21,639 nt of DNA from Neurospora tetrasperma FGSC 2508 (taxonomy: Eukaryota > Ascomycota > Sordariomycetes > Sordariales > Sordariaceae). Below, piece by piece: positions 10,131 to 20,578 of this stretch (within the stretch, counting starts at the first letter, position 1; each line of letters begins with the position of its first letter). The notes under the pieces were generated by a model. That model was not told the DNA's origin and did not search any database. It saw only the letters and a list, made by a program, of their open reading frames with translations. The stretch covers positions 5,696,887 to 5,718,525 of the forward strand of contig NW_009799099.1 in the NCBI RefSeq assembly GCF_000213175.1, given 5' to 3'. The position numbers and the translations under genes are program-made.

Positions 10131-10904
10131 CTTTCTCTAAGAGTTCAGTCTCAGAATCGCGATGGGCCAAGAACTCTAAATCCTTCAAATGTCGTACGTC
10201 GACGGCGTGGATTGCGTGCGTACACATTGCAGTGATTACACGGGCACAATCCTCCAGGATTGTTGCAGCTGCGGTGACCTACTGGTACCTGTCACGCAAC
10301 TCATGGATCGCAATCCACCCTTGCTGGCTGGCTTACTTCGCGAACAAGGCTGGGCTGGGCGGCTTGTAGGCGCACTGGCGAAATGGGATGGGGCAGGAGA
10401 GCCAACTGGAGCTGGGTTGAAAGTGAATTGGAGGGGAATGACTGGACAATTAGAAGGGTACATGCAGAAATGGCATTGATTGTGCATAAACAAAGAACAA
10501 AGGAAGCTTGTCTCTTGTCAGGATCTTCGAACTTTTCTCCGATTGGTATCATTGCATCTCTTTCATGCCTCCGCGTCAGCCGCAGAATATGCCGTGCCCA
10601 TCCTGACATGCAGAGAGCCGTGGAGTCATTCAGTCATGAAAATCTCTTCCCTTTGATATTCGACACCTGATATCCGGGATCTCGAAATCCAGCAACTCCG
10701 GTGCCAAGGAGGTAGAGCCGGATGCGAAAGGTGTAGCAAACCTTGGGCGAATGCTGTTGGCCCTGTAATATGGAAATGGCCCGCGGATTTGACCGAATTT
10801 TGTTCCACTCCCAGCCCTCGTGTTCCCTGAGAATCTCCTGTCGTCGTAGGTTCGGCATGGAGCGAAGTGTGCGGTAAGTGGCGGGTAACTGTACACCATA
10901 TCGG

Positions 10905-10943
10905 ACGTTATTCCCCGGCGGGCCGGTGGTGGTGGAATAACGT
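10905..10943. repeat. Small perfect inverted repeat (hairpin)
   Basis: ACGTTATTCC (10905-10914) pairs with GGAATAACGT (10934-10943) across a 19-nt GC-rich loop that contains an inner CCGG...CCGG. It could be a cruciform or RNA hairpin, or chance. Confidence 0.6.
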
Positions 10944-13321
10944 TATGCGCTAGTGCTTGATTTCTCATCACTCCGTCCCTGAGATCCACCACGGGAAGCC
11001 TCTGCTGTTTGGCGACGAGGTATCCGTTCGTTGGCACCCTATCATTTTTTTTATATCAGCTTTGATGTGACCGCGGCACGATCTCGAGCTCATCACGGGC
11101 ACTGCAAACGGCAGTATAGAAGTGATGGTGAAGAACACCAGGCGATCATTCACATCACACTGCCATCACACGTACTCCGTCGCGCTCATGACTTGTCTCG
11201 GTCCTCGATCTATCATAGCTGGACACGCATACAGCAAGGTAGAACAGATATGCTGGGTGCCACTATTTAGAAGCTAGGAGGTGAAGACGTCGTTAGCAAC
11301 CGCTTAACCGCTAGAGTGAATTGCTGGCAAGCAGATCGCCAAGCTTCTAATCCCAATCGGGCTTTTGAGCGCTTGCCCATCGGTGCCCATTGCCTGGCAC
11401 AGCGGCCCGTGTAACTCACTTGGGAAGCTGCCCTGGCTCTAAGGTGAGCTAGAGCAGGTCAACCGTTAAATATCCACCCGCGTGATTCTAGCCGGTATCA
11501 ACAAAGAGCGGAGATCTTGGCACTGGCCCCCCTTTCCCTTCCTCGCCAAGATGCCACAAATGGAAAATTCGAATAAAGAGCTTACCTATGTCCCTATACA
11601 AGAAAATATAAAGCAAGCTCATTTCATTGCCTGCGCATGAGCGTGAGGCTGACACGGCTCAATCGTGCCCCAACAACATAGGAGACACGTAGCAGGGGGG
11701 ATATCGTTGCGCTTGCTAGTGTTAGTGTTAAGTATGAGACAGCTGTCGGCTTGCTTACCTTTCCATCATGTACTGATGCTTTGATAGCAAGTACATAAGG
11801 AACCCTCCGGCTGAAGCCAGTGCTTCCCATGAGGAACGAACCACACATACGAATTGGCGAATGTGATACCTGAAGATTTCCGTACTGTCACTGATGCAGT
11901 GGCTGATTAGTTAGTGGGTGTTTTCATGATCTGGATGGGAATACGTGGTGCATTGGACTGGGATAAACCCGGATGCTTTCCCCTGGAGATGGACAATGGG
12001 AGCTTGCCAGAGCCCCCTAAGGGTGTCTTGACTTACTACAGCACCTGCCTAAAGCAATATCGATGGCAACGTGTGCCTATTTGTCTTCATGCTGTCCTGA
12101 CGGCGACCTGGTCTCGAACCTGAAATGGCTATCGTGACCACCGCCGCCATGGTGGCTTGGCCCCTAGCAAGAACAGCCGTATAACTAACCACCCTGTCTA
12201 ACTCCATTCGCGTCACGTCCGAATGTGAGTTGGCCTTTGACCCGTTCATGAGAGGCAAGACGGTGCAGTGGATATCTGGAGCACACCATTATACCTTGTA
12301 TTGAGTTTGTGTGGAGCCAGAGATCAAGACCAAGACTGTAGAATGACGAAGATGAACCTCTCTGGACGATTCCTTTCTCCCCGGAATGCGAGACCTTGTC
12401 GTCGTAACCGGGCGGGGTGCCGGGCGGTACTTCCTAGTGTACAATCGGAGACATCATACGACGTGGACCGAAGACTGTAGCACAAGCTGCTGGTTGACTC
12501 CTCCATGCTGATTCGAGACTTGGGGTTAAGTGCCAGCCACCATTCCCACGTATTGGTGCGCTTGTTGGACTATCTTATTCACAAGCTATCGGAACCTCGA
12601 AGCCGAGGTGCCATTACAAGCTCGCGGTGCTGAAAATAAGTAGCAAAATGTTAGTAGTAGGGTAGCTGATGAGGTGGATTCTTCATCTCGCCCAGTATCA
12701 CTGGTGGGCAGTGGTGTCGTTGATCTTGGATACCTCTACTCTTGTAGCACGGTAGGCAACCTCGGCACATTATCATGAACTTTGGGACTCCTCAGACTCA
12801 GTCGATGTACATCCCTCCTAGACCGGTTGAAAAGCGGAAACTCGCTTGCGGCCCACGCCTGGTTTTGTAAATATTGATACACAGTTGGTAAGCCTGGCCT
12901 GTGCGAGAATACGACGAAGCTTGGGACATGGTTCGGGGTACGTTCAAGCACTCATTCGTAGGTGCTTGACCTGGATCGGTGGGTGCTGAAATCTCACTGT
13001 AGAGAAGTCTCTTCGAACCCCCCGCCTATGATAGGTTCAGGAACGATACGAATGGTGCGCCATGTCTCAGAGGCCGACTCTTCACTGCCCAACATGTAAC
13101 GTGTCCAAACTCTTATCGCCTTTTCTGGAACCAGATTGCCCGAAGATATGCATCTCACCATCCATGTCCCTTGTCCAAGACGACGACGGAGAGGACAGGA
13201 AAGGAATGTGTACAGCGCACTGCCTTTCATCTTTCTGGCGGTGGTCACATTGCAGAAGTAATCCCATCAGGACGGCCCCTGCTCAAGTATGCAATGACAC
13301 ACACAAATATTCATCAACCCC

Positions 13322-13337
13322 GATCATGGCCATGATC
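13322..13337. repeat. Perfect 16-bp palindrome
   Basis: GATCATGGCCATGATC reads the same on both strands without a spacer. No function can be assigned; a dimeric regulator site is one possibility. Confidence 0.7.
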
Positions 13338-15285
13338 ACCGATCTCTGCGTATGAATGCTGTCTTCAAGAAAGTGAAGGGATCTGAGAGCAGCGGCGCAG
13401 CAAGCAGTGTTGTGGGGTGATAGAGCAAGACTGCAAGGTCCAATTGCCGGCTTGGAGCAGCTGGCCACAGAGGATCAAGAGTAGCAAGCGCGGCATGCTA
13501 TTCCGTCTTCGGTAGCGACAATGTTGCGGGAATGCCAGTTGAGGGGACAGACACATCGTCTTGATGACAGGGTGGGATTGACCGGATTATCAGGGGTTTC
13601 GTTTCGTTGCAAGGCAGGTAGGTAGGTACCTTTTGAAGGCCAGTTGAAGACGCACCATGACCATCTTGAGCTAGTGATGGTATCCAAGTATCCGCCAGAC
13701 CGACCCGCCATCATGTCAAGACGAGCATGTAGGATTAGGAGAGGCCCAACAATAATAATAAAGAAACAAGAAAAAGGCGAAAGCCTTTCATCTGCGATAG
13801 TCTGTATGCTGCACAGCAATCCTTCAGTATCGTCGTGGGATCTTGGAACTTCTTTCGTGCTCTGTACTCTATTGTTTGAAGTGGTCCGCTGGTGTTGGAT
13901 GAGTGTACTCAATAATGGCTCGCTTCGGATCAGCTTTTTGGGGGGCTCGCTCGGAAGCATTAGCCAAATCCGGGCCGAAATCCTGGTACTCTCGCCTCTT
14001 CTTCCATATCCTGAACACCATCTCACAGCTTGGCATGGCTCACAGGACCAATATGTGAGCTGGATCAACTGCGTGCATCATCCTTCGTGTATGGTGTATG
14101 CACATTAGCAACAGCAACGCCGTCAATACGTGTACAAGCAGACTCGTCATGTAGAACAGACTTTCATCTTGCTGTGGAACTGGCCATGCAAAACACTTCA
14201 ACCTTCTCGTGAGAGGCCGTAAGCCGCTCCTGACATGTACCTCGCCCAAGAGCTCGGGATAAACACGTAGATCGAGTGACCGAGAGAGGTACTGCATGTA
14301 TCCCCTTGACTCGGGGCTACTAATGCTGTATAGCGAGCGTCTGTGATTGTTGTACGTAACAGCATGCTTCAGTCAGCTTTTGCACTGTCTTTTATCCCAT
14401 ATATCCTGGGTTGCTAGAAACGTATAGAATAGTCCTTATCGGAATTGAAGGCTGACATGAAGCGTTGTCGCGTGGTAAATCTGGGCCGACATAGGATTGT
14501 AGGCTGTTGAAGCCAAAACCCCATTCTCTTTCGTCTTATCGTAGCGAGGCCTTCTTAGAGTCAAACCCCGAGTTAACTACCAGCACTGTTTAAGGGGATC
14601 AGTATCACTGATGGCTGTAGTACCTTGTTCGTTGTTTGTCCCCACATGGGATGCCAAACTGTAACCCCATCAAGCCGACTCTTCTAGACAGTTCTCGCGC
14701 AACGTCAAGTCGAGGTACACTAACAAGTTTTCCATTGGCAGAGTAAAGGAATGGAACTCTCAAGACCTCTGGCCTCTGCGTTCACGGTGACGAGGCACTT
14801 AATTTTCTACCACGACTTGATGCTGAAGAGGCAGAGCTGTGACCAGCACAACGCAGGAAATGTGGAGGGTGAACTTTCCCCGATTTGTCGAGGTTGCCAG
14901 ACAAATGGATTCATCCAGTGCAAGTCAGAGGCCAGGGCAAATGTATGTAGTCGCAATGTAGCGGGCGTGAAGAGCGAAATACATGGTGAAGAGCCGCCAT
15001 GATGTTGTTGATGGGTATCTCGCGGATCTTGCAACGACGTTTTCGGAAATGGATCGAGTTTACCAAGTATTCCCAGCAGTCACCGTTTCATCCAGTACTG
15101 TCGTTTTTGCATCAAAGTGGTGTAGTTGGCATCTGGCATACCGCAAATTTTCAGTCGCAACGGAACCCTCACTCGGGGATAGCCATACTCGGGCTTTGTT
15201 CTGAGCTTGTTCGTAGCTCTGCATATGCAGCATCTTCCAAACCGGATTGGCTCATAAACCTTGTACTATCCACAAAGCATATCCG

Positions 15286-15405
15286 GTACAGTATTGTCCC
15301 CTGCAACTACATCCTCCAGATACTGCATATATGCTAGAGGTACCTAGTTAGCGCATAGAATTTCGCTGGCTGATATACATGCAGTTTCAGGGGACAATAC
15401 TGTAC
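15286..15405. repeat. Perfect 18-bp inverted repeat with 84-nt spacer
   Basis: GTACAGTATTGTCCCCTG at 15286-15303 is exactly reverse-complemented at 15388-15405. Similarity continues inward: the arms agree at 25 of 27 positions to 15312 and 15379. The arms are unique in composition, not simple repeats. It could be the terminal inverted repeats of a tiny MITE-like element, a fold-back RNA precursor, or a remnant of an inverted duplication. No TA or longer target duplication is obvious at the outer ends. Confidence 0.75.
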
Positions 15406-16073
15406 AACTGTGTGGTGTAGATGCGTCATGCGGTCTACAGCACATCGAGCGTCCCGAAGAGTGACAGAAGCTACTTCCCCGCGACCCTGGTCCCTGCTAA
15501 GGTTCCATCGCGCGCCTTGAACCGTTCGGCGGAAGAACAGGGGCACGGGTTGATTCCTGGCGGTTTATTCACAACGTCCCTGAGAACCCGCTCACTTGGA
15601 TACAGATACATCGGTGCGTGAATGGACGGAGCTCATTGGGAAGTACAGCTGACGCATCAGGCTGGGAGTGGGATGACGAAACGGATGCTACGAGCATTGT
15701 TGAATTCTCGGCTTGGTATGTGTCTGAAACCCAAGGAGGGGTTATTGTTTTCTTTGTGATCAAACGTGCTTTCGCATCTCAACGGTGTAGACCTTGGTGA
15801 TGTACAAACAATCCCAGTTCATGAGACTCTGCCACTACTGAAAATCCCTCCTTTATGATCCTGTCTCTATTCGTGTACGCTTTTGAGACCCTATGAAAGA
15901 AGAGGAAGAGAAATTGTGAGAGTTCGTAAGTCATGACGCGTGATGTGAGGCGTGACAATAAGACGACAAAGGCATTGCGGGGGAAACATTGGAGAACAAC
16001 CACTTGTAGCGGCCCGGAATGAATGAGATGGCGCAATGGTAACGAGATGCTGACCCTAGATTCAGGTTGAGTG

Positions 16074-17605
16074 TCATGGTTCGTTATTCCCGCCATTCAC
16101 GTCATCTTCATCGTCCAGGACAAATGCTGCCGAGCCAGCCGTGTACTTTGGTGGCTTGTACTCGTGGGACGGAGCAAGCGGATATTCTCTGCGCGTAACT
16201 CCAGTCGGATATCCGTCTCCATTGGGGCCAAAGGCGGCCTCCCAGGGCACTCTCATGGACTCGGGGACCTTCCAACCTGACTCGGAGTCCCTGAGCCACA
16301 ATCTAACAAGGTGACGACCGGGGCCGTCTTTCGGATCCTTGTACGAATCCCTCGCGTGTATGAGGGCCCAGTTGTTGATGAAAAGAATATCCCCAGGCCT
16401 AGTATCTAGCATCAACCGATGTCTGGTCGCGAGCTCAGACAGAATTTCAAGGGCTTGGAGGTGCGAAGTGGTGAGGCTTGGAATGGAAGAGCTCAGGCCG
16501 GCTTTAGCGGTGACGGGATGGAGACCCAGACGGCCCGGATCGGCGCTGAGATAGACCCTATTGTTGAAGATTTGCACCAAAGGTGCGACAATGTGTCGGG
16601 GAGGATTTCCAGAACTATGGATAACCCCTGCAGCGTCAGCACATGCTTGAGCAAATGGGTTTTTGGGATGTGACAGGTTGTATCTCGGGACTAGCCGAAA
16701 GACAACAAGATTTCCAGGGACGTACACTTGGATTGGCCAGCATGGCTCACACAAAAGTTCAAGAGCTTGAGGGTATGACGTCGCCAATTCCTTGTATATG
16801 GTCCATGAAGAAGCCACGAAGGTGTTACCGCCCTCCTCGGCCAATGATCGAACGTGAAGCGCAATCACATCGGTGCCCATATCATTATGCCAGGCCTATT
16901 GTACATTAGCAAATTGTTTGAATGCCGGGCTTTGACTTGTGCATGAGAGTTAACAGATCATGAAGACTTACCAAGCCGGTGTTGGTGTGGATACCGTGAC
17001 GGAGTTCAGAAGGAACAGTCCAGGATTTGGACGCAGTTACATGACCTATCAGAGACTTGTCAGTAACTTTTGTGCTGCCATGGTAATATAGGAGTACCAG
17101 GTAGCTCTCAAGGTTGGTATACTTACTGAGCATGGACCCTTGCTTGTCCTGAGCACCTCTCACATCTCCAATGTAGCTCGCCAAGCCCAGGAACATGTTG
17201 TTGTTATTCTGGGCCGAATCAGAAAGGCCGATGCCCCTAATAATGACAAACCCCTGACCTTCATGGACTTGACGTCTGGCCTCATCCAGCACGACATGGA
17301 AAGTGGGGAGGGGAAAGCTGGCCTTGTTGATTGCATCCCCAGCAAGTCCAAGGTCTGGATATCGTCAGAAATTGAGATATTTTGTCATTCATGAACATAT
17401 GGTACTGACCGGCGCAGGCTTGCAACGCCTGTCGAACTTCCTCGATCCCTTTTTCGTCTACGTGGATAACAGGTGACTTGGCAGGGAGGATGACATTCCC
17501 AGCCATCGAACCAACAAGACCGAGGTTGAGATTATTTGGAGGGGGAGCACCAGACTCTCGCTGCAGTGGTTTCTCCCGAGCCTTGATAGTTCCGAGCTTC
17601 TCCAT
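16074..17605 (-). CDS. TauD/TfdA-like Fe(II)/2-oxoglutarate dioxygenase (5 exons)
   Basis: Predicted 402 residues. Exons in transcript order are 17605-17410, 17354-17127, 17045-16972, 16895-16726 and 16614-16074. Introns are 55, 81, 76 and 111 bp, with donors GTCAGT, GTAAGT, GTAAGT and GTACGT, and CTGAC branch sites in introns 1, 2 and 4; all junctions keep frame. The core starts with ASFPLPTFHVVLDEARRQVH (77-96), then GFVIIRG (100-106) and YIGDVRG (126-132). The proximal metal ligands are in AWHNDMGTD (His169, Asp171), the distal histidine is in NNWALIHARD (His309), and the 2-oxoglutarate-binding arginine is probably Arg323 or Arg327 in GPGRHLVRLWLRD. ALELLCEPCWPIQ (211-222) continues as SGNPPRHIVAPL across intron 4, which supports that junction. 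Family knowledge: these enzymes hydroxylate or oxidise small molecules using O2 and 2-oxoglutarate. Most fungal members have no known substrate, and taurine should not be assumed. The start is the first ATG after an in-frame TGA; an upstream non-ATG reading frame could hide another exon. Confidence 0.88.
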
Positions 17606-18027
17606 GTCAGGCACAGGAATCCAAGAATAAGGCAGTCAGAGGCATATGTGAAGATGAAAAGTCGATATGTCAGATGAGGGGTGGTAGAGCAGTCGTCACC
17701 TGGGTATCATCGTGAAGAAAAGGAACGCCATTTATGTCTTTCTCGTCGGTGCCCTGTTCAACGGAGACATTCGTGTTTGTTGGCCTATTAGAGGTTGATG
17801 ATTGGCCTGGCAGAGATTGTCCCAGGGGGCAACGGAAGGGGGCACATTGGTGTGGGTCATCAAACAGCTTGCCTTTTGTGAAGCATCTCGACGCCCAAGG
17901 TCGCTCAACATCCCGTGCGGAGAGGCCCAAATTTGACAAGACCAAGCCGGCATCCGTTATCGCACATCGTTGGGCGTTCGTGGACTCGTGGCGAGGGCGG
18001 TCGTCCTGTGGGTTAGACCGGTGGGTG
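17606..18027 (-). other. Upstream flank of the dioxygenase with an unassigned open frame
   Basis: Between the dioxygenase ATG and the next protein-like locus, one minus-strand frame is open from at least 17990 down to a stop at 17670. It contains protein-like text such as ERPWASRCFTKGKLFDDP and APFRCPLGQSLPG, but has no in-frame ATG. A GTGACG donor-like site follows GATACCCAG at 17699. It could be a 5' exon of the dioxygenase, a remnant of the upstream locus, or chance. I could not find a convincing acceptor linking it to the dioxygenase frame. It should also contain the dioxygenase promoter. Confidence 0.3.
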
Positions 18028-18888
18028 TCATGGAATCAAGTCAAGCACGGAGGAGAATGCTGAGACGACGTATTTCCGTGGCAAGAGCCAATATTGGTCC
18101 AGCAATGGAAAATGAGGGGGCTTGGAATTAGCGGCATATGTTCCTTCGGACACGACTGACAGTGGCCCCCAGTTGGCGCGCGGACCCTTATGAAAAGATG
18201 CGTTGTAAAAAAATAAGCTTAGGACGAAGGACTATATCGGATAAAACCCATTGTCGAACTCGGGGAGACTCTGATAGTCCAAAGAGGAATGGACGAACAA
18301 AGGCTCCATGCTCCTGGTTCACCGGTATAAGCAATCATGTGGCGAGTACGGATAGTTCATGATTGCTCACCTGGCCCATGGGTCCGCCGGCAGTAGGAAC
18401 TGCATCATTCTTAGATCTGGGTTAAAGCCCGGCGTGTCTTGTGGATTTCTGAGGGCCCACAGTCGTTCGTGTAGAGAATTTTTCTTTCCCCATCATGCAG
18501 CTCAGATGGTACATCACTTGACAGCCGTCCAATGCCGGGCTTGCTGACACCTGATACGTCAAGAGCTCGGCTGCTACAGCAAGGTGGTAGTCGTTTGGGG
18601 CAAGTCGAAGAAGGCTTTCAGGGACCAAAGCTCGACCAGTAAGATGCCGCCGATGTGCATTCCAGAAGTGGGCAGCTTGGGGGCTGGCGCTGTCGTGGTG
18701 ATGTCGACATGCTGTTAGCTAAATCAAACCGAATACCTAGTGTAGTTGCATCTGTAGGAGGAGCGAACTGGTGCTTGAACGGCGGGTCTCGCGGATCATC
18801 CTTGGAAAAAGACGAGAGCTCTGTCGTTGAGGCGGGCAACTGATGTCATGCACCAGAGGAGCTGCATGTTATCGTTGACGGTAATACT
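18028..18888 (-). pseudogene. Unrecognised protein-coding locus, multi-intron or frame-broken
   Basis: Protein-like segments follow each other on the minus strand: 18888-18802 (NDNMQLLWCMTSVARLND), 18800-18738 (DDPRDPPFKHQFAPPTD), 18685-18551 (AAHFWNAHRRHLTGRALVPE; LLRLAPNDYHLAVAAELLTY), 18483-18371 (SLHERLWALRNPQDTPGFNP; RMMQFLLPADPWAR), 18313-18191 (GAFVRPFLFGLSESPRVRQW) and 18186-18028 (PPHFPLLDQYWLLPRKYVV, ending SVLDLIP and TGA). The 18550-18484 gap is a plausible 67-bp intron (GTGTCA...AAAG) that keeps frame. A GTGAGC donor at 18370 with CCAG at 18314 is a likely second intron, but its phase does not fit the best downstream frame. The change between the first two segments is a one-base shift with no intron, and the GTATTC donor at 18736 has no acceptor giving the right phase. 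I recognise no family. Either real introns were mis-chosen or the gene carries frameshifts from decay or sequencing error. A possible first exon begins at ATG 19066 (reads MERPLCLPAGPC). Confidence 0.45.
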
Positions 18889-19882
18889 GCGTTATGCAAC
18901 ACCGCCGCTGCAACCATGGACGGGGAAGATTGTCGACATGGCTGCTTCAGATTTGCTGCGAAGAATTCCAATATCCGGGAATACGCCGTTGGTTTTCCGG
19001 GTTGCTGTCCTCGGGCTGCCAGCTCGACAAACAAGGACCGGCAGGGAGGCAAAGCGGACGTTCCATGATGACAGGCTTGGAAGATCCGGTCGGTCTCCGG
19101 ACAATGCGGTCAAGTCAAGCAGTGCCGAGTGTCTCGTTTCTCGGTCGAGGGACCACAGCGAGACCACCAGCACATCAACGAGAAGGCTGATCAATGCGAC
19201 TGGCACCGGCTGCTGGGTTCGGTGGCTGTCGAGAGATGTGCCGTGACAGCAATGTATGATGAGCAGTGGCTTCCACTCTGCATGCTCCGTCCAGCTGGGG
19301 CTGTCCGTCCCGTCTCTCGTGTAACCAGACCAATCCGCCGGAGACTAGAGAAGGAGAAGGGCAAGGGAAAGGAAAAGGGTTACTAGCTAAGAAGGGTTAA
19401 GTCCAGGGCACCGGGGCCTAGTACGCCCTCGTCGTCGAAACCCTCAAATCAAGGGACTGAAGAAAGAGGACGATCAGGGCATGGGGCGAGGAGCGAGCCT
19501 GGAGTATCCAGCTTGGGGTATCCGACTTGACAGCTTGCGATTCGGGGGTTCAAAGGTTCGACTATCCTTGTTGGATGTGTCTGGATCGGAGAGTGTCAGT
19601 AGACGAGTATAGGCGGTCCTGTCGTTCTGTATCATTGTATTGAACGTACTACTGATACGGTTCAACTTGGTAATAATTGAAAGAGAGCGAGTGTGTGTAT
19701 GCGGTGGTGGAGTGATGCTAGAGGTAGCCATAGAAAGTGGGTTTCCAGGACCAGGAGAAGACGGAAGATCGGCGACATTGACGCGAGATGGTCAATCAAC
19801 CATGTCTGGAGGAACATTGCGCCATTGATTGGCTTGATTGGTAGTACCGGCGGTCTGGTCTGAGGTTCGAAGTTGAGGAGGG

Positions 19883-19911
<29 letters not shown>
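19883..19911. repeat. Poly(A) run, 29 bases
   Basis: Uninterrupted A run in non-coding DNA upstream of the right-hand loci; no target-site duplication is seen beside it. Confidence 0.9.
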
Positions 19912-19914
<3 letters not shown>

Positions 19915-20543
19915 CGGTGGAAGCCGGCGTAAAGGACGAGACACCGTCAGACGTCGATGGACAGTTAGTTGGTGGTCGAGCGAAGTCGCGAATAGAGACC
20001 CAAATGGAGAATGGCCTGATGCTGCTGGGTGCTCCAAGTTCGTTCCTCGGCTACAAATTCCTGGACGTTGCTTTCTTCTTCTTAGTTGCTTCAGGTTGGC
20101 AGAGGTTGTGCTACTGTGGAGAGATGCCTGTTGCGTCCGCCGACTCTCCCAAGTGGAAGACGGGACGCGTACGGTTGACGACTTTGGAGGAAGACCTAAG
20201 GACTCAGGAAGGAGCAACAAGCCACCCCGGGCCGCCTGCAGTCGGGTGACATGGATATAAGACAGCGAGGGCAGTGAGTGGCGGCAGGCACTGTATGTTT
20301 CGACACCGTACTTGCGGTACGTGAAATGAGCATGTGTGTGCGGCTATCAATGGTCGCCTTTTATCAAAAAATACATTTGTTGTCGCAGTTACACTGGGCT
20401 AAGTGAAGGTAGCTTTGATAGTACCAGTCTCAAGGATGAAAATTAGGTATCATTACATGTCCAACAGAACAAACACCATCCACTCACTCACTTTGGATCT
20501 TTCATTGCCGTCCAAACAACAAGTGAGACACGGTCACAAAATG

Positions 20544-20578
20544 CACATACATACCTACATACATATATACATACATAG
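20544..20578. repeat. (CATA)n microsatellite, imperfect
   Basis: CATA/CCTA/TATA units repeated over about 35 bp. It makes the open frame there read as alternating histidine, isoleucine, tyrosine and threonine. Confidence 0.8.

Larger units (their letters stand above)
7881..16073. other. Long region with no supported gene
   Basis: About 8 kb in which all ORFs are short or lack any recognisable domain, and I could not chain plausible exons through splice sites. The longest open frames (13475-14068 minus and 13644-14108 plus) overlap each other on opposite strands and look like chance. The region holds the simple repeats, inverted repeats and palindromes listed separately. Coding genes with many small exons cannot be fully excluded by eye. 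Confidence 0.5.

Noticed and set aside
10630-11037. 135-codon minus-strand open frame
   Set aside because: It has no recognisable motif, no plausible splice partners, and contains the small hairpin at 10905-10943.
13475-14108. Overlapping 197-codon minus and 154-codon plus open frames
   Set aside because: Both strands are open at once, neither has a recognisable motif, and neither connects to flanking exons.
16667-16757. GTGAGC alternative donor for dioxygenase intron 4 (around 16751)
   Set aside because: It would remove CEPCWPIQ, which matches the conserved block of the family, while the GTACGT donor at 16725 keeps it and pairs in phase with the CATAG acceptor.
19545-19570. tRNA T-arm-like GGTTCGACT
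   Set aside because: The flanking stem does not pair and there is no acceptor or anticodon arm around it; other TTCGA words (for example 8112, 13013) failed the same test.
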